From Methylomonas koyamae (GTDB taxonomy: Bacteria; Pseudomonadota; Gammaproteobacteria; Methylococcales; Methylomonadaceae): a stretch of 64,000 nt of DNA. Both the position numbers and the translations under genes were made by a program. The notes below the pieces were generated by a model, which saw only the letters and a program-made list of their open reading frames with translations, did no database searches and had not been told where the DNA came from. Below are positions 19,442 through 30,616 of this stretch, piece after piece. Every line of letters starts with the position of its first letter. Position 1 is the stretch's first letter. The stretch lies in NCBI RefSeq assembly GCF_019669905.1, contig NZ_AP019777.1, positions 62,001-126,000 on the forward strand, read 5' to 3'.

Positions 19442-20605
19442 ATGGGGCTGGGAAGTTTTGCCTATTTTCCCTCAATCGATTTACCCGCCATCGAAAGCCG
19501 GTTGGCGGAATGGCGCGCGGTTTTTCCGGAAATGGGGGTGCTGGCTTTGTTTCCGGAAGCCGAAAAGGCGCTGATTCCGGCATTGCAGGCCTTATGTAAC
19601 GATTGCGGTCTGCCGCTGTGCGGCGCGATATTTCCGCAGTTGGTCTACGCTACCGATTTTCGCAGTCACGGCCTGTGCCTGCTGCGTTTCGACCGGATGC
19701 CCTACACCGCGCTGTTCGAGGTACCGCGGCAGGACGGGATCGGTGCGGCCGAGGCCGCCGACACCATTGCCGGCCATATCGGCCGCCATCTCGAAGACGA
19801 TGTGCCGGCTACCTTGTTTTTAATGCTGGATGCGCTGCTGCCGAACATCGGTTCCCTGCTCGACGAGCTTTACCTGCGCCTGGCCAATCGCGTGCATTAC
19901 GCCGGCGCCAATGCCGGCAGCGAGACTTTTCAAGCCATGCCCTGCTTGTTCGACAACCAGCGGATTATCGGCAGCGGCGTGTTGGCGATGTTGCTGAAGC
20001 CGCATTTCGGCGCGGTGTTGGAGCACGGCTACCGCAGCGAAGCCGAAACGTTGCCGGCCACTTCGACCGACCGCAACCGGATCATCCATATCGATTGGCG
20101 GCCGGCATTCGAGGTTTACCAGGAACTGGTACGAGCCAAGTTCGGCGTCGAGATTACCCGCGATAACTTTTACCAATACGCGGTGCATTTTCCGTTCGGC
20201 ATTCTCCGCGCCAACCACACGACCTTGGTGCGGATTCCGGTCATGCTCGATGCGGACAACGCGCTGTACTGCATCGGCGAAGTGCCGCCCCATTCGATGT
20301 TGGCGCTATTGGACGCACCGCAAGTCGATTCGCCGGATACCTTGCAAACCCTGCACGGCGGATTGTCCAAACTCAGCGGCGATCCGGCCGGTCAAGAGTT
20401 GCTGCTGTTTTATTGCGCCGGCCGCCGCCAACATCTGGGTGCGGCCGCCGCCGGCGAAGAATTGGCGATTTTTCGGAATTTGAGCCAAGCATCCGCCATC
20501 GCCGGCGGTCTGGCGTTGGGCGAAATCGGCGATACCACGCTGTGGGGATACCCTTTGTTTCATAACGCGACCGTGGTTAGCGCCGCCTGGACGAATCCCG
20601 CATGA
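19442..20605 (+). CDS. FIST signal-transduction protein
   Basis: This 387-residue soluble protein has FIST_N (about 15-215) and FIST_C (about 220-375) domains, a sensory module proposed to bind small ligands such as amino acids. Supporting segments are LPLCGAIFPQLVY, LFLMLDALLPNIGSLLDELY, YAGANAGSETF, PFGILRANHTTLVRIP and a C-terminal GGLALGEIGD. The ATG at 19442 follows GGAG by 8 bases. It overlaps the next gene by ATGA, so it very probably feeds its signal to that GGDEF-EAL protein. Confidence 0.87.
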   Translation: MGLGSFAYFPSIDLPAIESRLAEWRAVFPEMGVLALFPEAEKALIPALQALCNDCGLPLCGAIFPQLVYATDFRSHGLCLLRFDRMPYTALFEVPRQDGIGAAEAADTIAGHIGRHLEDDVPATLFLMLDALLPNIGSLLDELYLRLANRVHYAGANAGSETFQAMPCLFDNQRIIGSGVLAMLLKPHFGAVLEHGYRSEAETLPATSTDRNRIIHIDWRPAFEVYQELVRAKFGVEITRDNFYQYAVHFPFGILRANHTTLVRIPVMLDADNALYCIGEVPPHSMLALLDAPQVDSPDTLQTLHGGLSKLSGDPAGQELLLFYCAGRRQHLGAAAAGEELAIFRNLSQASAIAGGLALGEIGDTTLWGYPLFHNATVVSAAWTNPA

Positions 20606-22473
20606 GGCACGACGACGTCATTCCGGTTTTGTACGAAATGGCGATGACAATCGGCGGCGAGATCAGTTTGCAGCCGCTGCTGACCCGCACCCTGCAACGC
20701 CTGCTGTATTTCACCTCGTTTCCGGCCGGTTTCATTTGCCTTGATTTGGTCCCGAGCGCAGCGGCCGGCGAGGCTTATCTGGACGCGGCGCTTTTGGCCG
20801 CGATCGGCGATTTTCAATTAATCAAACACATCGGCGACAGAATAACGCTACCCGCCGCCTTGGCGCTGGGTCCGGCGGCTCGGGAAGACGACCGGGCCGC
20901 GTTATTCTCCAGATTGCCGGTGAGTCCGGACCGCTACCGGGCGTTTCTGCGCTTGCCGATAACCGACATCGGCGTCGTGATTCTGATGGCACCGATCATG
21001 CCGGAAACCCATCTGCCGCTGACGCGGATGTTCGAGCCGATCATGGCACATTTGGCCAGGGCAATATTGCTGTGCCGGCATTACGATCAACATACCTCGC
21101 AACTGATAGCCGACAAACGCCAGGCCGACCAACGCGCCGATTTTCTGGCTTTGCACGACGGCTTGACCGGGCTGCCGAACCGGGCATTGCTGCTCGACCG
21201 CATTCAGCAAGCGATGGCGATGGCCAGCCACAACGGCCAATACGGCGCGCTGTTGACGCTGAACCTCGACCATTTCAAGCAACTCAACGACATTTACGGT
21301 TACGAGACCTGCGACAAGATTCTGGTCGAAACCGCGCGCCGGCTGGAGCATTGTGTGCGGGAGGGCGATACCGTGGCCCGCTTCGGCGGCGACGAATTTG
21401 TCTTGCTGCTGTGGCCGTTGTCGGTATCGAAGCAGGAAGCGGCGATTCAGGCCGAAGCCATCGCCCAAAAGGCGCAGCAGGCGCTGCTAACGCCTTACCA
21501 ATGCGACTCGCGCGGTTTGCTGGCGACGTTCAGCATCGGCATCAGCCTGTTCCGGGCGCATGGCGACAGCCTGGAAAGCCTGCTGAAAAATGCCGAAACC
21601 TCGTTGTACCAGGCCAAAACCGCCGGCCGCAATACCATCCGCTTCTTCGATCCGGGGATACAAGCCGCGATGATGCAGCGGCTGGAATTGGAGGCCGACT
21701 TGCTGTCTGCAATACGCGGCAACCAACTCGAGCTTTATTACCAAGTCCAGGTCAACGACCGCGGGCTGGCCACCGGCGCCGAGGCTTTGATCCGCTGGCA
21801 CCATCCGCGGCGCGGCATGGTTTCGCCGGCGGTATTCATCCCGTTGGCGGAAGAAAACGGGGCGATTATCGAAATGGGCGATTGGGTGCTGGCCGAGGCT
21901 TGCCGCCGGCTTGCAGCCTGGCAGTCCGATCCGCGGCTAGGTCGGCTGGAGGTGGCCGTCAACGTCAGTGCGATTCAGTTTCAACAACAGGACTTTACCG
22001 CCAAGGTCGGCGCGCTGTTGGCCGAATACCCGTCGGTGTCGCAACGCTTGAAACTGGAGCTGACCGAAAGCGTGCTGTTGAATCGGGCCGAGGATGCAAT
22101 CGAAAAAATCCGTTTGCTAAAAAACCAGGGCATCCGCTTTTCGCTGGACGATTTCGGTACCGGTTATTCGTCGCTGGCCTACTTGAAGCGCTTGCCGCTG
22201 GACCAATTGAAAATCGACCAAAGTTTTGTCCGCGATATCGCCAGCGACCCGAGCGCCGCGGCGATCACCCAAACCATTATCGCGATGGCGCAGACATTAG
22301 GCTTGGAGGTCATCGCCGAAGGTGTGGAAACGCAGGAACAATTGGCGTTGCTGAGGAATTTCGGCTGCCGCCATTACCAGGGTTATCTGTTGAGCCGGCC
22401 GCTGTCGGTCGGCCAATTCCAGGCCTTGCTGGCCGGCGGCAACCCGCTGTTAGATGCGGCCGAGGCGGAATGA
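20602..22473 (+). CDS. GGDEF-EAL bifunctional c-di-GMP enzyme
   Basis: This 623-residue cytoplasmic protein has an N-terminal sensory region (about 1-170, GAF-like, uncertain), a diguanylate cyclase domain with intact RFGGDEF and an inhibitory-site RxxD (REGD) five residues upstream, and a phosphodiesterase domain with EAL (GAEALIRW), VNVSAIQF, LELTES, DDFGTGYSSL, KIDQSFV and IAEGVET. Both domains keep catalytic residues, so net direction depends on input. No membrane segment is seen. The 4-base overlap with the FIST gene suggests a two-protein sensor-effector unit. Confidence 0.93.
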   Translation: MRHDDVIPVLYEMAMTIGGEISLQPLLTRTLQRLLYFTSFPAGFICLDLVPSAAAGEAYLDAALLAAIGDFQLIKHIGDRITLPAALALGPAAREDDRAALFSRLPVSPDRYRAFLRLPITDIGVVILMAPIMPETHLPLTRMFEPIMAHLARAILLCRHYDQHTSQLIADKRQADQRADFLALHDGLTGLPNRALLLDRIQQAMAMASHNGQYGALLTLNLDHFKQLNDIYGYETCDKILVETARRLEHCVREGDTVARFGGDEFVLLLWPLSVSKQEAAIQAEAIAQKAQQALLTPYQCDSRGLLATFSIGISLFRAHGDSLESLLKNAETSLYQAKTAGRNTIRFFDPGIQAAMMQRLELEADLLSAIRGNQLELYYQVQVNDRGLATGAEALIRWHHPRRGMVSPAVFIPLAEENGAIIEMGDWVLAEACRRLAAWQSDPRLGRLEVAVNVSAIQFQQQDFTAKVGALLAEYPSVSQRLKLELTESVLLNRAEDAIEKIRLLKNQGIRFSLDDFGTGYSSLAYLKRLPLDQLKIDQSFVRDIASDPSAAAITQTIIAMAQTLGLEVIAEGVETQEQLALLRNFGCRHYQGYLLSRPLSVGQFQALLAGGNPLLDAAEAE

Positions 22474-22508
22474 CGCCAAACCGCAGCGCCGCGCCGGTTT
22501 GACCGGCG

Positions 22509-23552
22509 TCAAGCCCTGACAGTCGTGGGGTTCGGCTGCGGCCGGTAACGCCGCTTCGCTTGATACATGCGCAGGTCGGCAATCTCAAGCAAGGCATTGA
22601 TATCGCCGCTATCGTCGGGAAACTGGGCGGAACCGATACTGGCGGACAGCGCATAGCCCCTGTTCTCGAACGAAAACGGCGCCGCGATGGCCGAATTGAT
22701 CCGGGCGACGGCCGCGGCAATGCCGTCGCCGGAATCGACCGGATGCAAAATCACGCCGAATTCGTCGCCGCCCAAACGCGAAACGGTATCGGATATGCGG
22801 GACGATGTGCCCAACCGGTTGGAAAACTCCCGAATGATCGCATCGCCGATCCGGTGGCCGAACGAATCGTTGACTTGCTTCAGGCCGTCCATGTCGATCA
22901 TCAGGATGCCTATCGTTTGCGCTTGGCGGCTCGACAGTAAAGCCCGGAGCCGGTCCATGAACAGAGACCGGTTGGTCAGTCCGGTCAAATCGTCGTGCGT
23001 CGCTTTATAAAACAGATCGTCGATATCGTATTTGGTCGCAAAAAACATCGCCGCCGCCACCTGTTCGGACAGCAGTTGCAGCAGGCCGATCTCGATTTCG
23101 CTAAATTTATGGGGCTGCACCGACACCGCCTTCAATACGCCGACGATGGTGCCTTTGTGGTTCAACGGCACTACCAACATCGAACGCAAACCGATTTTCC
23201 GGCAGGCCGCGATGTCGACGCGAGCGTCGGTTTCGGCATCGTCGCAAACCAAGGTCTTGCCGCCGGTAACCGCCAGGCCGGATAAGCTTTGCGCTATTTT
23301 CAACCGCAATCCCAAATGGGGAGCGGTAATGCCGGCGCAAGCCCGGTAGACCATGTCGCCATCCTCGGCCAATTCGATGGCGGCGCCTTCCGCACTCAAC
23401 AACGCTAGCGTCCGCTGCGCGACCAGAGCCATCACGCCGCCCAAATCCAAGCCCAATTGCGCGATTTCGGTTTGCAGATTGATTACTTCCAACAATTTTT
23501 CCGGCGGTGGCAGCATGACGATAGCGTGCATAAGATGAGGAATTTTCGGCAC
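22509..23552 (-). CDS. GAF-GGDEF diguanylate cyclase
   Basis: This 347-residue soluble protein has an N-terminal GAF domain (about 25-170; VAQRTLALLSAEGAAIEL, then VVPLNHKGTIVGVLK) and a GGDEF domain (about 180-340) with RLGGDEFGV and an RxxD inhibitory site (RISD) five residues upstream. It should make c-di-GMP. It converges with the GGDEF-EAL gene, with stops 35 bp apart. The start at 23552 gives MPKIPHLM; a Met 7 codons later (23531) is an alternative. Confidence 0.92.
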   Translation of the reverse strand: MPKIPHLMHAIVMLPPPEKLLEVINLQTEIAQLGLDLGGVMALVAQRTLALLSAEGAAIELAEDGDMVYRACAGITAPHLGLRLKIAQSLSGLAVTGGKTLVCDDAETDARVDIAACRKIGLRSMLVVPLNHKGTIVGVLKAVSVQPHKFSEIEIGLLQLLSEQVAAAMFFATKYDIDDLFYKATHDDLTGLTNRSLFMDRLRALLSSRQAQTIGILMIDMDGLKQVNDSFGHRIGDAIIREFSNRLGTSSRISDTVSRLGGDEFGVILHPVDSGDGIAAAVARINSAIAAPFSFENRGYALSASIGSAQFPDDSGDINALLEIADLRMYQAKRRYRPQPNPTTVRA

Positions 23553-23615
23553 AGCACAACTTTAGTGCCTCCAGCACGGAAGAGCAATATCAGAACGGGC
23601 CGTTGCCGGGGGCGT

Positions 23616-23640
23616 GGCGGCGTTAACCCGCCGCGTTTTT
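23616..23640 (+). terminator. Terminator-like hairpin with T-run, no clear upstream gene
   Basis: GGCGG (23616-23620) pairs with CCGCC (23628-23632) around a 7-base loop, followed by GCG and TTTTT (23636-23640). It sits between the divergent GAF-GGDEF gene and the next plus-strand gene, where no plus-strand transcript is expected to end. It could end a small RNA or act as an attenuator. Confidence 0.35.
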
Positions 23641-23741
23641 GATCGCGGGCATTCCGTTCCAGTTGGTTTACCTCGTATCTGGCGGTTTCCGGCGACAACT
23701 CCGAGCCCGTTTCGGTATAGTGCGGTTGAATTTTTTGCCGG

Positions 23742-24221
23742 ATGACGACGATGAAAAAACTGTTGCTGACGCTGCTTGCGGTGCTGCTGATTATCGAGGA
23801 ATGGCTGTGGGACTTTCTGTCCGCGTGCGGCCATTATCTGGCGCTGTGGTTGCGGCTGGAAAGCGTCGAGCGCTGGTTGAGCCGGACCTCGCCGCCGATG
23901 GCCTTGTTGGCGATTGCGGTGCCGATAATGATCGTCACGCCGATCAATTTGGCGGCGCTATCGCTATTGGTACACGGACTGCTGTTGCAAGGCATCTTGC
24001 TGGAACTGTTCGCCAAGTTACTGGGTACCTTGCTGGTGGCGCGGGTGTTCAGCCTGACCAAGCCGCAACTGCTGACTTTTACGCCGATTGCCTTTATCTA
24101 CCATACCGTCAGCGGTTGGCTGCGTTGGGCGCATGGCAAAATCGCCGAGACCGCCATTTACCGCTTCGCCAAGCAACTGAAAGCGGACGTCAAAGCCAAA
24201 ATCAAAGCCTGGTTGGCTTGA
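23742..24221 (+). CDS. Hypothetical multi-span membrane protein
   Basis: This 159-residue protein is rich in hydrophobic segments: about residues 5-20 (LLLTLLAVLLIIEEWLW), 52-100 (two spans, including LLAIAVPIMIVTP and LLLQGILLELFAKLLGTLL) and a weaker one near 110-125. It ends in a lysine-rich cytoplasmic-type tail (KQLKADVKAKIKAW). Similar proteins occur in other methylotrophs as hypotheticals. No function can be assigned. It is followed 25 bp later by a GNAT gene on the same strand. Confidence 0.7.
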   Translation: MTTMKKLLLTLLAVLLIIEEWLWDFLSACGHYLALWLRLESVERWLSRTSPPMALLAIAVPIMIVTPINLAALSLLVHGLLLQGILLELFAKLLGTLLVARVFSLTKPQLLTFTPIAFIYHTVSGWLRWAHGKIAETAIYRFAKQLKADVKAKIKAWLA

Positions 24222-24246
24222 TTGGCGACCGGATCGGGAGCGGGCT

Positions 24247-24801
24247 GTGGCATTGGAGTTTAGCCGGGCGGAAGCGGCCGACGCCGAGGCGTTGGCGCAA
24301 TTGGTCAATTCGGCTTACCGCGGCGACGCCAGCCGCTTGGGCTGGACCACCGAAGCCGACTTGCTCGACGGCCGCCGAATCGACGCCGCCGGGATTCTCG
24401 ATTTGCTGGCCGAATCCGATTCGCTGATTTTGGCCTGTAAACGGCAAAACCGACTTTTGGGATCGGTGCATTTGCGCCATGCCGCGGGGCAGGTGCATAT
24501 CGGCATGTTGGCGGTCAGTCCGGCGCATCAGGGCCAGGGTATCGGCAAACAACTTTTGCAGCAGGCCGAGCAATGGGCGGCACGAACCTGGCCGGTCAGG
24601 ATTTTTGTCATGGCCGTGATTCCGCAGCGGCGGGAATTGATCGAGTTTTACCAGCGCCGCGGTTATCGCCGTACCGGCCGTATCGAACCCTTCCCCGAGA
24701 ACCCGGCACTATGGACGCCCAAAGTCGGCGGCTTGTGTCTGGAACTGCTGGAAAAGCCGGTGCAGCAGGCTCAGACGTCGCTTAACTCCGGCGATTATTA
24801 A
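24247..24801 (+). CDS. GNAT family N-acetyltransferase
   Basis: This 184-residue acetyltransferase starts with GTG after a GGGAG element. The acetyl-CoA-binding motif A is VHIGMLAVSPAHQGQGIGKQ (residues about 84-103, with the Q-x-x-G-x-G turn), followed by VMAVIPQRRELIEFYQRRGY typical of motif B. The substrate is unknown. It lies just upstream of an inverted-repeat element. Confidence 0.85.
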   Translation: MALEFSRAEAADAEALAQLVNSAYRGDASRLGWTTEADLLDGRRIDAAGILDLLAESDSLILACKRQNRLLGSVHLRHAAGQVHIGMLAVSPAHQGQGIGKQLLQQAEQWAARTWPVRIFVMAVIPQRRELIEFYQRRGYRRTGRIEPFPENPALWTPKVGGLCLELLEKPVQQAQTSLNSGDY

Positions 24802-24933
24802 CCCGGCCCTTAAATAGCGTTCGCCTTTATGCCCTTGAGGGTGCTGAGCCTGTTGAAGGGTATGCTGCAAAAGGGCTTCGACGCGCTCAGCCCGAACGGA
24901 ATACCAGTGATTAAACGGGCCGGGTTAGTAAAC
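24798..24933 (+). repeat. Short intergenic element with inverted-repeat ends
   Basis: TAACCCGGCCC (24800-24810) at the left is the exact reverse complement of GGGCCGGGTTA (24918-24928) at the right. Between them lie a GAGGGTGCTGAGCC...GAAGGG-type segment and a CTTCGACGCGCTCAGCCCGA segment, sequences that recur as dispersed intergenic repeats in many proteobacteria. It may be a small MITE-like element. No coding capacity is seen. It could also fold as a bidirectional terminator between the convergent GNAT and DUF2138 genes. Confidence 0.5.
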
Positions 24934-24956
24934 CAAATGCGCTGGGCGGCGCCGCT

Positions 24957-28433
<3,477 letters not shown>

Positions 28434-29052
28434 AATAGGATGTGCCGACGTTAGCAGGCGCATCGTTCGTGTATCAAACAAGGCATGACAGAATACCGAC
28501 GTTTTTACATACCAAATGCTATGTGGTTTTTTACCGTGAATCTTGCCGAACGGAACAACAATCACCTGCTGATTGATAATATTGATGAATTAAAAAAGCT
28601 TTTCGACATGTTAAACAACGCAAGCCCCTTCATATCGAGGCCGTCGTTATTATGCCGGACCATTTGCATTGTATTTGGACATTGCCGCCCAACGACGGCG
28701 ATTTCTCTGTAATATGGAATATGTTGAAAGGAAGATTTTCTAGAGCGATTGATCGCGGCGAAAGAATTTCAAAAAGCCGTCAAAAACGCCGTGAGCGTGG
28801 GATCTGGAAACGGCGTTTTGGGCGCATTTGATTCAAGACCAAGACGATTAAAATCGCCATGTCGATTATATTCATTGGAATCCGGTAAAGCATGGTTATG
28901 TTGAACATGTAATTTACCGGATGTATTAAAGTTTTCACCGTGATGTGAAACAAGGCGTTTATGAAAAAAAATTGGAGGAATAATTCAAATAATGAGATTG
29001 ACGGTATCGAGTGACACGACCGATGCGCCTCCTAACGTCGGCACATCCTATT
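28434..29052 (+). mobile_element. RAYT element bounded by 38-bp inverted repeats
   Basis: The left end (28434-28471) contains AATAGGATGTGCCGACG and the right end (29015-29052) its reverse complement, CGTCGGCACATCCTATT; over 38 bp there are two mismatches. The enclosed gene is a degraded REP-associated tyrosine transposase. A RAYT gene flanked by inverted copies of its own REP sequence is the known arrangement. These ends differ in sequence from the REP repeats at 18744 and 19102. Confidence 0.8.
28485..28983 (+). pseudogene. REP-associated tyrosine transposase (IS200/TnpA_REP), multiply frameshifted
   Basis: The first frame reads MTEYRRFYIPNAMWFFTVNL, typical of RAYT proteins. After a frameshift near 28605-28620 the +1 frame carries EAVVIMPDHLHCIW with the HxH metal motif and GRFSRAIDRG. 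A TGA at 28829-28831 and at least one further frameshift lead to DYIHWNPVKHGYVEHV, which holds the catalytic Tyr region, then another stop and FHRDVKQGVYEKKLEE to 28983. All family landmarks are present in order but no intact frame exists, so the gene is dead. Confidence 0.88.
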
Positions 29053-29076
29053 TGCGCAACTTATCGGGTTTGCATG

Positions 29077-29082
29077 TATAAT
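29077..29082 (+). promoter_or_regulatory. Candidate -10 box for the AAA ATPase gene
   Basis: A perfect TATAAT lies 22 bp before the ATG at 29105. The best upstream -35 candidate (TTGCGC at 29052-29057) is poor and 19 bp away. It would give a very short leader without a Shine-Dalgarno sequence. Confidence 0.4.
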
Positions 29083-29104
29083 CTAGAAGCGGAATTAATT
29101 TAAA

Positions 29105-30388
29105 ATGGAAAAGCCAACACTTACCCAAATTGAGAATGCCTTTTTGCCTGCCAAGGAAATAGCCGACTCTGAAAGGTTTGCGGGACGGAAAGACGCAATA
29201 TCAGATGCTTTTTATGCATTAATTGCCGAAGGGACAAATATAGCTGTTGTAGGAAATAGAGGTATAGGAAAAACATCCTTAGCTCGTCAGATAACAAACA
29301 TTAGTTCGGGAGATAATTCTATTCTCGAGAAGCTCGGCATTTCAAATGATGGGATTCTTGATTATCTATCCATTTACTTGGCTTGCGGAAATCAAGTTAG
29401 TTCAACTGAGGAGCTTCTAGAAAGGTTGCTGACGTCATCAACCTGTCTGGTTGATTGGATATACGATGTTCCAAATGCCAAGAAAGTTATGATGAGTTAT
29501 TCGCCTAAGTTTACCGCAAAAGTATTTGGCGTAGGCGTTGAGCTAAGCGGATCTAAAGCTTCAGAAGCAACAATGGCACCGGTGCTAAAAGACCATCCGG
29601 TCGATGTCGTTTTTTCAAATGTGGTAGATGCAATTGTAAAAGAGGGTGTGGCTAAGAATGGAATACTAATAATAATAGATGAATTTGATCAAATATCCAA
29701 CCCATCGGGTTTTGCATCTTTCCTAAAAGCGCTTGCTACAAATTCACCTAAAGTAAAATTCTGTATCGTTGGTGTTGCAAAAGACATTCAGATGCTTATG
29801 AAAGAGCACGAGTCGAGCGATCGATTATTTTCTGGCAGTATAATTACTATGGAGCCAATGGCAAATGATGAGCTTGAAAATATTATTGATAATGCAGAAA
29901 AATTCATTGATAACTATATAACTTTTCATCAAGCCGCTAGAGACAAAATCATACAATTGGCTAATGGACATCCTTATATGGTCCATATGATAGGAAAATT
30001 TTCACTTAGAGCTGCATATCAGGAAGGTAAGTCAGTTATAACAGAAGAAAATATAATTCAGACTTTAGCAAATATAGCGGAAAGAAAGGCAGACCCCGTT
30101 TTAGAAGGAAAATATCGAAAAGCCGTTGCATCTTCACCACAAAGAGAAATAGTTCTACGAGCATTGGCCAAAGTGCAGGATTCGCATAATGAAGTTTGGA
30201 CTACGAATGCATATAAGATAGCCCTGGATGATGGAGTGGATAATTCAAGTCAGTACGTCGGACAACTTGTTTCCGAGGAGTACGGTGCTGAAATCGAAAA
30301 GCTTCGGGAGCGTTACTATCGATTTAAGGATTCACTATTTCATGCATATGTGTTGGCTCGACCTAAAATGTATCAACAGAAAAGCTAA
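29105..30388 (+). CDS. AT-rich AAA family ATPase of unknown role
   Basis: This 427-residue soluble P-loop ATPase has Walker A GNRGIGKTS (residues 50-58), Walker B ILIIIDEFDQ (187-196), a sensor-like segment KFCIVGVAKD and a C-terminal region (about 340-420) that may be a winged helix. The architecture resembles Orc1/Cdc6-like or STAND-type ATPases. Codon usage is strikingly AT-rich (AAA, ATA and AGA are common), unlike neighbouring core genes, which indicates recent acquisition. It stands alone, 52 bp from the right end of the RAYT element, with a downstream gap of about 230 bp. A defence or regulatory role is possible but nothing here proves it. Confidence 0.8.
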   Translation: MEKPTLTQIENAFLPAKEIADSERFAGRKDAISDAFYALIAEGTNIAVVGNRGIGKTSLARQITNISSGDNSILEKLGISNDGILDYLSIYLACGNQVSSTEELLERLLTSSTCLVDWIYDVPNAKKVMMSYSPKFTAKVFGVGVELSGSKASEATMAPVLKDHPVDVVFSNVVDAIVKEGVAKNGILIIIDEFDQISNPSGFASFLKALATNSPKVKFCIVGVAKDIQMLMKEHESSDRLFSGSIITMEPMANDELENIIDNAEKFIDNYITFHQAARDKIIQLANGHPYMVHMIGKFSLRAAYQEGKSVITEENIIQTLANIAERKADPVLEGKYRKAVASSPQREIVLRALAKVQDSHNEVWTTNAYKIALDDGVDNSSQYVGQLVSEEYGAEIEKLRERYYRFKDSLFHAYVLARPKMYQQKS

Positions 30389-30569
30389 TCGTTAAGGACG
30401 GCTTTTGGATTTTTTGTGGCCCACCCACTACTTTTTGAACCTCCCAACGTGGCCGATTGCAACGGTTTCACTGATTTTATAAAACTCGATGCCGCCCGCT
30501 GAAAATCTAGCTGCAAAAAAACGTGAGATATTACTGAATTCGGGCGGATATGGCTGAAGCAAGTAAAAG

Positions 30570-30595
30570 GCGGTTGGTTAGGTAAATCCAACCGC
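30570..30595 (-). terminator. Terminator of the ribA-Lon-like operon
   Basis: GCGGTTGG (30570-30577) and CCAACCGC (30588-30595) form a perfect 8-bp stem with a 10-base loop. Read on the minus strand it is followed by CTTTTAC, a short T-rich tail. It lies 22 bp downstream of the Lon-like stop. Confidence 0.7.
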
Positions 30596-30616
30596 TTGTG
30601 CCGGTTGTCGGATGTT

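Noticed and set aside
28930..28955. parS-like GTGATGTGAAACA in the RAYT remnant
   Set aside because: It is not palindromic like the TGTTTCACGTGAAACA consensus and lies within transposase coding remnants.
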